Assembly: GCF_006861825.1 (NCBI RefSeq)
Contig: NZ_VDGI01000019.1
Location: 6,013-70,012 of the forward strand
Direction: 5' to 3'
Source: Psychrobacillus vulpis
GTDB lineage: Bacteria; Bacillota; Bacilli; Bacillales_A; Planococcaceae
DNA length: 64,000 nucleotides
Both the position numbers and the translations under genes were made by a program. The notes under the pieces were generated by a model. The model made no database searches and was not told where the DNA came from. It saw only the letters and a program-made list of their open reading frames with translations. Below, piece after piece: positions 44,610 to 53,017 of the stretch. The stretch's first letter is position 1, and every line of letters begins with the position of its first letter.

Positions 44610-45680
44610 TTAATATAACCCTAGCTCTTTTCCCCAGATCATCGTTTTTTCCAAGTACCTTTTTAGTAGTGCACTTTTTTCTCCTCTTAACACTCTCCGT
44701 AAGTGATTTAACAGTCTTTTTTCTAATGTTCTCTGTAAATACGCCATTTTAAAGAGCTGCAGAGGATCCGTCTGGAATGTAATCCCATGTTTTTTCATTT
44801 CCTCACTGTATAGAGCTACACAATGTTTTCGAATGTCTTCCGCATCATGATGCCAATCACTGCGGAAATCGATTAATATTTCTATTAGAACGACAAGGTC
44901 AAACCATCCAGGAGCGTATTTTGCAGACTCCCAGTCTACCAATTTAATTTTCCAGTCTTCATCTTCGCTTGCATTATGACAACTAATATTATGAACATGG
45001 AGATCTCCATGTATGAGACTTTGCCCGCTTTCCATTAATTCAGGGAAATAGATAGGTCCCTTTTTTAACATGCTTTGAATGGCATGATAGCTAGGTTCTA
45101 CTAACTCTCTTAAATTCGTATCCTTCATAGCCAAATCAAGGTATTCCTTTGTTTTTTCAAGATGTTTACTTCTATCTGAAGCCATCGACTTTGAATCATA
45201 ATGTGGAAGCCAAGAACCAAAAACATCTTCATGCTTCAATGTTCGTTTCTCGAATGTTGAAGCATGGAATTTCGCCACGGTCGGAATAATGGAATCAAAG
45301 TGTTGAGGGACTAGCTTAATTTGTCCGCGTAATGGTTTCACATATTCAATAAACAACCAAATTTCCTTTTTATTTACATTTGACTCAATCCAATATACTT
45401 GAGGCATAAATTCACGCAGAGCTTGGTTGGCCTTTTGGTACATATTCATTTCTACTAAATGATTTTCTTTTAACGGCATTTTGTATATTTTCAACACAAC
45501 CGGAATTGTTTCTATTCCATCTGTCATCATTATTTTCCAAATGCTCGTCTTTTCGCGTGAACTTTTAAGACATTCTATCTCGTTCTCTAGAAGTTCAACT
45601 TTTTTACCAAGAACTTTTTTAAACTTGTCTTTCCATTTAAAGTGATTCCACTGTTTTACAATTTCATCTTTACTACTCAA
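44610..45680 (-). CDS. APH/CotS-like phosphotransferase family protein
   Basis: This 356-aa protein has the aminoglycoside/choline phosphotransferase fold, with LIHGDLHVHNIS (HGD-x4-N) and KLVDWESAKY in place of DFG. Spore-coat CotS proteins of Bacillus belong to this fold and have similar length (about 350 aa). The TTG start at 45680 follows AAAGGAGG. It lies between the ATP-grasp and epimerase genes. A small-molecule or sugar kinase in glycoconjugate synthesis, or a CotS-like coat protein, are both possible; it is unlikely to be an antibiotic-resistance gene given its context. Confidence 0.75.
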   Translation of the reverse strand: MSSKDEIVKQWNHFKWKDKFKKVLGKKVELLENEIECLKSSREKTSIWKIMMTDGIETIPVVLKIYKMPLKENHLVEMNMYQKANQALREFMPQVYWIESNVNKKEIWLFIEYVKPLRGQIKLVPQHFDSIIPTVAKFHASTFEKRTLKHEDVFGSWLPHYDSKSMASDRSKHLEKTKEYLDLAMKDTNLRELVEPSYHAIQSMLKKGPIYFPELMESGQSLIHGDLHVHNISCHNASEDEDWKIKLVDWESAKYAPGWFDLVVLIEILIDFRSDWHHDAEDIRKHCVALYSEEMKKHGITFQTDPLQLFKMAYLQRTLEKRLLNHLRRVLRGEKSALLKRYLEKTMIWGKELGLY

Positions 45681-45701
45681 GGGTAAATTTCCTCCTTTCC
45701 T

Positions 45702-46889
45702 CTATACTTTTTGTTTCTTTACCCACAAATTTTTTACATGCGAAATAAAACTTCGAATAAATGGAAGGGGGTCATCCCAAGCAAATAGAGCTTCTACTTT
45801 TTTTCCTGATAAACCCTTAATCCATTCAGAGAATGTCATTTCACCATTTCTTCTTTTATGAAGAAATGAAATATAATCACGGACAAAATAAACCCATTTA
45901 ATTCCTTCTTGTTGAGTCGTTACTGGCGATGGACTTTGACCAGTTAGCGATAAATAGTACAAGTAGGCTAAATCAACACCACATGCAATTGATAATCTTT
46001 GTGTTAACCCAATCCTCGAATTAATTTCAATAAACTTTAACTGTCCATCCCTTTGGTCTCTTTTAAATTCAGTAATGGCCAAACCTTTAAATTGTAGCTT
46101 TGTAATGAGAGCTATTGCATTTTGAATAACTTCTTCATCTTTTTTGCTTAGAACCATTGAAGAGGAGCCAAAATCCGGAGGGAATTGATGTATTTTTTGG
46201 TTCATATAGATTCCGATCAAATTCATTTGATCATCAAAAAATGTTTTAACCGAATAAATGCAAGTCTCGTCTCCGGGAATGATTTCTTGGAGCATTAGTT
46301 CCCCGAATTGCCGATAAAAGAGATACTTTTCTCGTAATTGGGATGCCCCTTCTACCATGATTGCTTTTTTGTACAACCGGTGGCCGATTCGTTTACGAAA
46401 ATCTGAAGAATAGACAGGTTTTAATATACAAGGGAACGTAACTTCATTGGTAATTTGTTCAAGCTGTTGATCATCGTGTATAGCGAAGACTTTAGGACAT
46501 GGAACATTATGTTTTACGGCCAATTCATATGTTAATCTTTTATCTAAAACAGCCTCGACTAACGAGTTTTCTGGTAAAAGAAAACGATAGTATAGAAATA
46601 ACTCGGTTCTATGTTTGGAAATAAACTGAACAAAGTCATCAGAACCCGAATAGAGAACTGCTTTCTCGACAAAATCCTTTCCTAAGGTGGTAAGAAATCG
46701 AAGTAAATCCTCTTCCTCAGATATGGGGTTAGGGCAAATTCCACAAGTTGCGTGACGGGTTTTACCGATTTCGTATTTTCCTTTTATATCAAATGCATAC
46801 ACTTTAATTCCTTTTTTTCTCAAACTTCGAACGATACCAATCCCTGTAGCACTTAAATCCAACACAACAGCAGAAATATCATGTCGCAT
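45702..46889 (-). CDS. ATP-grasp ligase
   Basis: This 395-aa protein has an N-terminal Rossmann-like preATP-grasp part (AVVLDLSATGIGIVRSLRKK), a B domain with FPCILKPVYSSDF, MLQEIIPGDET, and the metal/ATP site in FIEINSRIGLTQRL. Such carboxylate-amine (or thiol) ligases activate an acid as acyl phosphate. Beside a GT4 transferase and PIG-L deacetylase it could join an amino acid to a deacetylated amino sugar, but no substrate is shown. ATG 46889, nine bases after AAGGAG, is preferred to the ATG six bases upstream. Its 5' end overlaps the glycosyltransferase gene. Confidence 0.82.
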   Translation of the reverse strand: MRHDISAVVLDLSATGIGIVRSLRKKGIKVYAFDIKGKYEIGKTRHATCGICPNPISEEEDLLRFLTTLGKDFVEKAVLYSGSDDFVQFISKHRTELFLYYRFLLPENSLVEAVLDKRLTYELAVKHNVPCPKVFAIHDDQQLEQITNEVTFPCILKPVYSSDFRKRIGHRLYKKAIMVEGASQLREKYLFYRQFGELMLQEIIPGDETCIYSVKTFFDDQMNLIGIYMNQKIHQFPPDFGSSSMVLSKKDEEVIQNAIALITKLQFKGLAITEFKRDQRDGQLKFIEINSRIGLTQRLSIACGVDLAYLYYLSLTGQSPSPVTTQQEGIKWVYFVRDYISFLHKRRNGEMTFSEWIKGLSGKKVEALFAWDDPLPFIRSFISHVKNLWVKKQKV

Positions 46890-48231
46890 TTTCATTTTCT
46901 CCTTGCCTATGAAAGGATTGATAAATTTCTTCTATTTTTTTGATCATATTCGTACTTGTTAAATGCTTATCTGCAAAAGCTTTTGCATTTTGTGCTAAAG
47001 TTTCCCTTAATGCTGAGTCAGATAGTAGAAGTGATAATTTTTCAGCTAGTTGGAGTGAATTCCCTGGCTCAGCAATTAAACCTGAATGATTATCTTGAAT
47101 GATTTCCGGTATCCCACCACAATTCGTTGTAATAATCGCTTTTTGGGCAAACATCGCCTCGATGATGGCAATTGGTAAAGTGTCACTCGTAGTTGGCAGT
47201 ACAAAAATATCGGATTGGCTTAACAATCTAGGTATATCGTTTCTTTCACCTAGAAAGAAGACATTGTTTAATTGTAAATCTTGTACCTGATTCTCAAGCT
47301 CTTCTCTCATTTCTCCATCGCCAACAATCCAAACATCAACATTTTTTAAAGTACTCTTTAATAAAGAAAGAGCTTCAAACAAGTATTTATGGCCTTTGCG
47401 TGGGCGAAGACGAGTAATACAAGTAACAATCGTTTTATCTTCTAACTTTTTTCTCGCCCTCCTGGGGTTCATTGATTTAAAGTCGATCCCTGTATAGACT
47501 GTTGTTATTTTACTTTCCTTCGCACCTAACTTTTCAAGCATGGGATGAAATGTATCACATAGGGTAATTACATGGTCCGAACTTTCAACTGCTTTTTGAT
47601 CCAATGATAAAAAGTAAGCTTCTTCTAAAGAACCTTGTTCAATCAAATTAAAATTAAGTCGACGTTGAGTCATGAACCCATGAGGAGTAAAAAATAGTGG
47701 TTTTTGATAATCTTCGTTAAGTCTACCTAATATATTGGCTGTAAATCGATCTTGTGCATGAAAGATATCGTATTTCTCTAAACTCATGTTCCTTAACATT
47801 ATTTCGTAACTAGCGAGACGTCGGTTTTCCTTTACTATCTTGTCACTGTAACTACCGTAGCGATTGATATAAAACTGTTTAGTTTCTGTAACTATTTTTT
47901 TGTTTAGATCCTTAATCTTATTTGGAAAATGGTTGGGAGCAATAACATCAACATAATGTCCCAATTTCTCCATGCCATCTTTAAGAGTAGTTATATACTT
48001 TTGTAGTCCCCCGATAGCTGGATAATCCCAATATGTCGCAATTAAAATCCGTAGATTTTTACGTTTTTTCCTATCAAGGGAATCTTTTTTCTTTTCCTTT
48101 TTTCTCTTCTTCATTATTGTCTGATTATCTTCCGTGGGAGTAATATTCACACCATAGTATTGGTCTGTTGCGGAGACCAAATAAGGATATGGGACTTGTG
48201 AAGAAGAATCGTTCATTTGCTTATCTTTCAT
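46879..48231 (-). CDS. GT4 glycosyltransferase with Lys-rich N-terminal extension
   Basis: This 450-aa GT-B enzyme transfers a sugar from an NDP-sugar. The GT4 core starts near residue 60 (RILIATYWDYPAIGGLQKYI) and includes the donor-site motif EAMFAQKAIITTNCGGIPE. Before it lie about 55 residues not typical of the family: polar and aromatic (SSSQVPYPYLVSATDQYYG), then a Lys/Arg-rich block (KKRKKEKKKDSLDRKKRK). It is similar in kind to YtcC/CotSA of the Bacillus spore coat. ATG 48231 is eight bases after AAGGAGG; an ATG two codons earlier is too close to it. Genes on both sides overlap it, so it is in a tight operon. Confidence 0.87.
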   Translation of the reverse strand: MKDKQMNDSSSQVPYPYLVSATDQYYGVNITPTEDNQTIMKKRKKEKKKDSLDRKKRKNLRILIATYWDYPAIGGLQKYITTLKDGMEKLGHYVDVIAPNHFPNKIKDLNKKIVTETKQFYINRYGSYSDKIVKENRRLASYEIMLRNMSLEKYDIFHAQDRFTANILGRLNEDYQKPLFFTPHGFMTQRRLNFNLIEQGSLEEAYFLSLDQKAVESSDHVITLCDTFHPMLEKLGAKESKITTVYTGIDFKSMNPRRARKKLEDKTIVTCITRLRPRKGHKYLFEALSLLKSTLKNVDVWIVGDGEMREELENQVQDLQLNNVFFLGERNDIPRLLSQSDIFVLPTTSDTLPIAIIEAMFAQKAIITTNCGGIPEIIQDNHSGLIAEPGNSLQLAEKLSLLLSDSALRETLAQNAKAFADKHLTSTNMIKKIEEIYQSFHRQGENENAT

Positions 48232-48884
48232 TTCCATACCCTCCTTATGATTTCAAAAGCTTCAGCATACTCAACTCCAATAGTCATACCGCGTACTTGG
48301 GCTAAATGTTGTACTCCTTTATATGATCGTGGATGAGGAAATGGTCTCATCTCTACGTCATAGAACTTAAGAGATTCTAGTTTTATGTCAATTGTGTCAG
48401 TAATATCGACATAATAATTAGGCTTAAAGGTTTTATCATTTGTCTGTTGACTCCATTCACTAGAAGAAACTGTTTCGAAACAAAGGAGTTCAAAAGGTTT
48501 TTTTCCGGGTAACGGGCGGGCTGCCGTTAATACGGCTTGAAACAGAATTTGATGGTCCTTGTTAATGTCTCCATAATGATGAGTAAAAACTATAGAAGGT
48601 TCATATTTTTCCATTAATCCTTCAATCTCTTTATTGATAACATGTAAAGGAAAAGTTTCTAATAATAGATTTGGGTATTCCAAAAAAATAATCTCTTCTA
48701 TTCCTAAGTGTTTATTTGCGTTTAACATGGCCTCTTTCATTTGGTTCTCCTCTTCCTTACGCCCCTTAGCAAAAATAACGGTAATCACTTTATATCCATG
48801 ATCAATTAATTTCTTTAAAGTTCCACCGCTTCCAAGGAGCTCATCGTCAGGATGTGCCGCAATTACTAATACATTTTCATTCAA
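48228..48884 (-). CDS. PIG-L/LmbE-family deacetylase
   Basis: This zinc deacetylase of N-acetylated amino sugars has AHPDDELLGSGGT with the metal-binding His/Asp pair, and the second metal His in THHYGDINKDHQ. Length is about 218 aa from TTG 48884 (after GAGGTG); a GTG at 48893 sits within that site. It is the first gene of the six-gene leftward operon. Bacillithiol synthesis also combines GT4 and PIG-L enzymes (BshA, BshB1), but this pair lies in a different context with an ATP-grasp and APH kinase, so I do not assign it to bacillithiol. Confidence 0.85.
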   Translation of the reverse strand: MNENVLVIAAHPDDELLGSGGTLKKLIDHGYKVITVIFAKGRKEEENQMKEAMLNANKHLGIEEIIFLEYPNLLLETFPLHVINKEIEGLMEKYEPSIVFTHHYGDINKDHQILFQAVLTAARPLPGKKPFELLCFETVSSSEWSQQTNDKTFKPNYYVDITDTIDIKLESLKFYDVEMRPFPHPRSYKGVQHLAQVRGMTIGVEYAEAFEIIRRVWK

Positions 48885-49061
48885 ATTTTTCACCTCAGCT
48901 TTATTAGGGATTTATAATACTTTTTGTAACTTGATCGGTTTGATAATGTGTGTTGTTAAAAAACATGTAAAATCAGACTATAGTTGTTTGAAAGATTAGT
49001 GAGTCGATCAATTGTTAGTTTAAGTACATGCTACATAATATGAGCTAAAACAAAATGGACC

Positions 49062-49265
49062 TTGGCTTTCTCCCCTGAAGATAGTAACTTTGACTCTACA
49101 AAAATTAACTTTAGGAAGGTATTCACCATAGCGATAGTGCATGGGTCCCTATTGATTTTTCTCAGTGTTTTATCTGGATGGAGTATAACGTCTAACTCAA
49201 GAGGAAATGATAAAGATAATTTAAGTGAAAAGGTAGATTTCATTTCAGAAAAACTAAAGAATTAA
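49062..49265 (+). CDS. possible 67-aa single-pass membrane protein
   Basis: This frame runs from TTG 49062 to TAA 49265, with a hydrophilic start, one hydrophobic segment (TIAIVHGSLLIFLSVLSGW) and a charged tail (DKDNLSEKVDFISEKLK). That composition is what a real small membrane protein would look like, but the TTG has only a weak GGA upstream, and I recognise no family. The stretch 48885-49061 upstream shows no gene. Confidence 0.35.
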   Translation: MAFSPEDSNFDSTKINFRKVFTIAIVHGSLLIFLSVLSGWSITSNSRGNDKDNLSEKVDFISEKLKN

Positions 49266-49427
49266 TATTATGTAGAGAATTTCTAATATAAAAGAAAATA
49301 TTACAATTATATCAACGCGATGAATTTTGTCATTTAATTGATAACTCTTATTCATTATTCTGCAATGGAACTGACATCTTCAGATGTTACACTAAGTGTC
49401 GTTAGTGAAAAGGAGGAAATTCATCTT

Positions 49428-50207
49428 ATGAAAAAACAAATTATTGCACTAACCACAATTGCAGCACTATCAGTAGGGGCAGCGGGACAAGCGTCGGCAT
49501 CAACTGTTCATACGGTAGAAAAAGGAGATACGCTTTGGGCTATCTCACAAGAGATGAACGTGAGCGTAGAAGATTTACAACAATGGAACGGGCTTGATTC
49601 AACAGTTATATACCCATCACAACAGTTAAAAGTAGAAGAAGCATCTGAGACGTACGTCGTGGTTTTAGGAGATACACTTTTTGATATTGCAAAAAAACAT
49701 GGTCAATCGGTAGATGAGTTAATGAAGCGTAACCAGCTTACTAGTGACTTAATTTTTCCGGGAGATAAATTAGTACTTGAAGGTACGAAAGTGGCACCTA
49801 CTAAGGTAAGTACAGCTTCACTTCCTGCTACTAATGTGTCTCAAACAACTGCTAAAACTCCAGCACCAGTAACTCCAGCACCGGCAGCACCAGCAGCACC
49901 AGCAGCAACTTCTGAAGCGAAAGAGTTGACGGTTACTTCCACAGCTTATACTGCTTCATGTGAGGGATGCTCTGGAGTAACATCGACAGGTATTGATTTG
50001 CGTTCAAATCCAAATCAAAAAGTCATTTCTGTAGATCCAACAGTTATTCCACTAGGCTCACGTGTTTGGGTTGAAGGGTATGGCGAAGCAATTGCTGGGG
50101 ACACTGGAGGATCAATTAAAGGAAATAAAATAGATATTTTTATCCCTTCTAAAGAAGAAGCCCTTCAATGGGGTCGTAAAACGGTGAAAGTAAAAATTTT
50201 AGATTAA
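49428..50207 (+). CDS. LysM-3D domain cell-wall protein (YocH/YuiC-like)
   Basis: This 259-aa secreted protein has a signal peptide with cleavage near AGQASA-STVH, two LysM peptidoglycan-binding motifs (about 28-70 and 76-120), a Pro/Ala/Thr-rich linker, and a C-terminal 3D domain named for three aspartates (VDPTVIPLGS, GDTGG, KIDIF). The 3D domain is a lytic-transglycosylase-like (MltA/RlpA) fold, so it likely trims cell wall. The start is ATG 49428 after AAGGAGG; a frame open from 49338 is ignored. B. subtilis yocH is in the WalR regulon; here only a poor TGTTAC...TGTCGT pair precedes the gene. Confidence 0.9.
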   Translation: MKKQIIALTTIAALSVGAAGQASASTVHTVEKGDTLWAISQEMNVSVEDLQQWNGLDSTVIYPSQQLKVEEASETYVVVLGDTLFDIAKKHGQSVDELMKRNQLTSDLIFPGDKLVLEGTKVAPTKVSTASLPATNVSQTTAKTPAPVTPAPAAPAAPAATSEAKELTVTSTAYTASCEGCSGVTSTGIDLRSNPNQKVISVDPTVIPLGSRVWVEGYGEAIAGDTGGSIKGNKIDIFIPSKEEALQWGRKTVKVKILD

Positions 50208-50244
50208 CGAATATAAGAAAATATGGGTTCTAGATCTCATCATA

Positions 50245-50290
50245 GACTGTAGTCAAACTCGAAAAATCGAGCTTGTCTGCAGTCTTTTTT
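50245..50290 (+). terminator. terminator of the LysM-3D gene
   Basis: GACTGTAG...CTCGA and TCGAG...CTGCAGTC form a long stem with small internal mismatches, followed by TTTTTT. Confidence 0.85.
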
Positions 50291-50344
50291 GATTTAATGA
50301 CAATTGTTTCATAATCCGGTGAAAGTAAAAACAGGAGGTTATCA

Positions 50345-50479
50345 TTGACCATAGCTGCGCCCTTACCAGATGTCATTTTTGTAATTTATGTATTAGTTAT
50401 GGATGATGAAGATTCATACTATGTAATCTCGTATTATTTAAGAATTTGCGGGAAAGACTGTATATATATACTTATGTGA
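50345..50479 (+). CDS. possible 44-aa small protein
   Basis: TTG 50345 lies six bases after a full AGGAGG. The product is MTIAAPLPDVIFVIYVLVMD followed by DEDSYYVISYYLRICGKDCI and a short end. It is hydrophobic, tyrosine-rich and unrecognised. The ribosome binding site is the main argument for it; length and the TTG start argue against. Confidence 0.35.
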   Translation: MTIAAPLPDVIFVIYVLVMDDEDSYYVISYYLRICGKDCIYILM

Positions 50480-50500
50480 ATTTGGGGTTATAAAGAAGGG

Positions 50501-51130
50501 ATGAACAAAGTGGGTAAAGGTAAACGTTCCAAGGTAAATTTTTCTCTCCTTATTGTTGTTACTATAGTATTTATATGGTCAGTCATTAAACCGGCAGAAT
50601 ATTTGTCTTGGCTAGCTGAAGTTATTCCTGCAGTTGTTGTAATAATCATACTCATAGCAACTTATCATAAATTTCGACTTACGACACTTTCATATTTAAT
50701 TATTGCCATTTTATCTATATTAACGTTTATCGGTGGACATTATACATACTCAGAAGTTCCTCTTTTTAATTGGATAAAAGAGGAGTTTCATTTACAGCGA
50801 AATAATTATGACCGATTTGGCCATTTTCTAAAAGGTTTGGCTGCGATTGTAGTAAGAGAAATTTTAATACGTATGACGCCATTATCTAAAGGGGCTTGGT
50901 TGTTTAGTATCACTACGAGTATTACGCTTGCAATCGCAGCGTTGTATGAAATTATCGAATGGTTGAGTACTAAAGTATCCACAGGAGGTAGAGTGTCTAA
51001 AGACTTTTTAGGAATGCAAGGAGATAAATGGGATGCGCAATGGGACATGTCCTTAGCGTTAGTGGGTTCTATCCTGGCGTTAATCTTTTTTTCGAAATTA
51101 CATGATAAGTTTTTAAAAAATATTAAGTAA
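50501..51130 (+). CDS. DUF2238 membrane protein (YjdF-like)
   Basis: This 209-aa membrane protein has about six hydrophobic segments. GGHYTYSEVPLFNWI and NNYDRFGHFLKGL, then ALYEIIEWLSTK and GMQGDKWDAQWDM, are the conserved blocks of DUF2238. Function is unknown. ATG 50501 directly abuts AAGAAGGG, so GTG 50510, nine bases from it, may be the real start. A terminator follows at 51154. Confidence 0.85.
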   Translation: MNKVGKGKRSKVNFSLLIVVTIVFIWSVIKPAEYLSWLAEVIPAVVVIIILIATYHKFRLTTLSYLIIAILSILTFIGGHYTYSEVPLFNWIKEEFHLQRNNYDRFGHFLKGLAAIVVREILIRMTPLSKGAWLFSITTSITLAIAALYEIIEWLSTKVSTGGRVSKDFLGMQGDKWDAQWDMSLALVGSILALIFFSKLHDKFLKNIK

Positions 51131-51153
51131 GAGAAATCGTAAATAAAATTTCT

Positions 51154-51197
51154 GCAGGCACTAAAACAATTCAAACTGTTTTAGTGCCTGCATTTTA
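51154..51197 (+). terminator. terminator after the DUF2238 gene
   Basis: GCAGGCACTAAAACA and TGTTTTAGTGCCTGC form a perfect 15-bp stem followed by ATTTTAA. Confidence 0.75.
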
Positions 51198-51279
51198 ATG
51201 ACGTAGGGACATATGTCCTTTCCAAAATGTGTTCATCTATTTTTTAATAGAGAGAACGTTTGGAATGGAGGAGTGAAGT

Positions 51280-51705
51280 ATGAAGGGAATTTTGTTTGCA
51301 ATAATAGGTGGAGCTTTTATCACGTTGCAAGGAGTAGCAAATGCACAGATTAGTCAAGACATTGGTACATGGCAGACGGCAACGGTAACACAATTTACGG
51401 GTTTTATGGTGGCATTACTTATAGTACTGATCGTACGTGATGGAAAATGGCAAAAGTTTAAACAAGTGAAACCGTTGTATTTGACTGGAGGGGCATTTGC
51501 TGCTGTTATAATTTTTGGTAATATTACAGCTATCCATCAAATAGGAGTTACGCTTACTATATCAGCAATTCTTATCGCGCAACTTAGCTTCACCTTTATG
51601 ATTGATATAAATGGATGGTTTGGTGTAGTGAAAAAGCAGATGAAGCTACCACAGTTTATCGGGATGGGAATGATGGTAGCTGGTGTTGTAATATTAGGAC
51701 TTTAA
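51280..51705 (+). CDS. small DMT-family transporter (DUF606/YdcZ), subunit 1
   Basis: This 141-aa membrane protein has five hydrophobic segments. GGAFITLQGVANAQISQ and FGNITAIHQIGVTLTISAIL are DUF606 (DMT_YdcZ) features. Half-size DMT proteins of this kind usually work as pairs; a second one lies at 52474. ATG 51280 follows GGAGG. The Crp/Fnr-type regulator gene starts 33 bases after its stop. Substrate unknown. Confidence 0.85.
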   Translation: MKGILFAIIGGAFITLQGVANAQISQDIGTWQTATVTQFTGFMVALLIVLIVRDGKWQKFKQVKPLYLTGGAFAAVIIFGNITAIHQIGVTLTISAILIAQLSFTFMIDINGWFGVVKKQMKLPQFIGMGMMVAGVVILGL

Positions 51706-51738
51706 ATTTTAGTGCAAACTTCTAGGAGGGAAAGATTC

Positions 51739-52437
51739 ATGAAGAAAACGGAGGATCGAGAGCAACTCAATTACTATTTGCATGTTCATCAAATAGAATC
51801 TGTATTTAACGAGGCATTACTACCCCATTTATCGTTATATAAGTTTGATGAAGGAGAAATTATATGTGAGCAAGGTGATCCCCGAAGCCATCTATATATA
51901 CTTGTGAAAGGCAAGATAAAAATTTTTACTACTTCTTCGGAAGGGAGTAAGTTGATTATTGCTTTTAAGTCTCCACTTGAAATTGTAGGTGATATTGAAT
52001 TCATTCAAGATATTGAAATGATGAATACAGTTGAGGCTGTCACTCCTGTTCACATGATTGGTGTTCACTATAATTGGTTGAACAAATATGGAAGTGATTA
52101 TCCCCCGCTCCTGCAATTTTTACTTAAAATTATTACAAGAAAATTTCGCATCAAGAATGATTCTTTTATTTTTAATTTAATGTATCCAGTGGAAGTACGT
52201 CTTGCAAGCTATTTGCTATCTATTTCCTTTGATGAATCCAATGCTGATTTTAAAGGGAGGCTTAGCATTAATAATTTGAAAGATGCAGCTGGTTTGATTG
52301 GAACAAGTTATAGACATCTAAATCGAGTTATTAATCAGTTATGCGAAGAGGGTCTTATTGAACGTACGAAAGAGTATATACTCGTAAAAGACTCCAAACG
52401 GTTAAGTACCCTTGCAAATCATAATATTTATGAATGA
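51739..52437 (+). CDS. Crp/Fnr-family transcription regulator (YeiL-like)
   Basis: This 232-aa regulator has a cyclic-nucleotide-binding-like beta barrel (about 25-130: EGEIICEQGDPRSHLYILVK) and a C-terminal winged helix with the recognition region GLIGTSYRHLNRVINQL. It lacks the N-terminal Cys cluster of Fnr. ATG 51739 follows AGGAGGG. Sandwiched between the two DUF606 transporter genes, it probably controls them. Confidence 0.87.
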   Translation: MKKTEDREQLNYYLHVHQIESVFNEALLPHLSLYKFDEGEIICEQGDPRSHLYILVKGKIKIFTTSSEGSKLIIAFKSPLEIVGDIEFIQDIEMMNTVEAVTPVHMIGVHYNWLNKYGSDYPPLLQFLLKIITRKFRIKNDSFIFNLMYPVEVRLASYLLSISFDESNADFKGRLSINNLKDAAGLIGTSYRHLNRVINQLCEEGLIERTKEYILVKDSKRLSTLANHNIYE

Positions 52438-52473
52438 TTGGGACTAAAATATTCACATAGAGGAGTAGAGATT

Positions 52474-52926
52474 ATGCTTGTAGGGCTATCAATGGCACTT
52501 ATTGCAGGTTCTTTTTTAAGCTTGCAAAATATATTTAATACTAAAGTAAATGAACATACAGGTTCTTGGGCTGCAACAACACTGATATTAGGTATGGGAT
52601 TCATTGCTTCCTTAATAATAGGATTCATAGTGGAAGGTGGAGATTTACTAGTCTTTCAAAACATGAAAACTTGGTATTGGTTTAGTGGATTTATCGGAGT
52701 AGGCGTCGTTACTTGTTTGATCCAGGGCATCAAGTTACTTGGACCTACATATGCTATTTCCATTGTACTTACTTCACAACTTTGTTTTGCCCTATTATGG
52801 GATTCGCTAGGCTGGTTAGGGCTTGAACAGGTCCCTTTTTCGCTGCAGAAATTATTAGGAGTACTAATTATTATCGGTGGTATTATTGTTTTTAAATTTG
52901 GTGGTGAAAGAGTAGCAGTGAAATAG
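52474..52926 (+). CDS. small DMT-family transporter (DUF606/YdcZ), subunit 2
   Basis: This 150-aa membrane protein has five hydrophobic segments. IAGSFLSLQNIFNTKVNEH and IQGIKLLGPTYAISIVL match DUF606. ATG 52474 follows GAGGAG. It is the likely partner of the protein at 51280, the two flanking the Crp/Fnr regulator. Confidence 0.85.
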   Translation: MLVGLSMALIAGSFLSLQNIFNTKVNEHTGSWAATTLILGMGFIASLIIGFIVEGGDLLVFQNMKTWYWFSGFIGVGVVTCLIQGIKLLGPTYAISIVLTSQLCFALLWDSLGWLGLEQVPFSLQKLLGVLIIIGGIIVFKFGGERVAVK

Positions 52927-53017
52927 TTTTCTAGCAATATCAATTGGTGTAATTGACAAGTTTTCAAGACAGGGAGCATAGGATAATTAGTATGTACAAT
53001 ACGGAAGGCGGAATCCG

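Noticed and set aside
44610-45680. Aminoglycoside resistance gene
   Set aside because: The APH fold is shared with CotS and many metabolic kinases; operon context with glycosyltransferase and epimerase points away from resistance.
43616-48884. Bacillithiol biosynthesis locus
   Set aside because: GT4 and PIG-L enzymes are present, but there is no BshC-like gene, and the ATP-grasp, APH-type and kinase-like genes do not belong to that pathway.
49428-49430. WalR operator upstream of the LysM-3D gene (about 49383-49402)
   Set aside because: TGTTAC...TGTCGT has six instead of five spacer bases and two mismatches in the second half.
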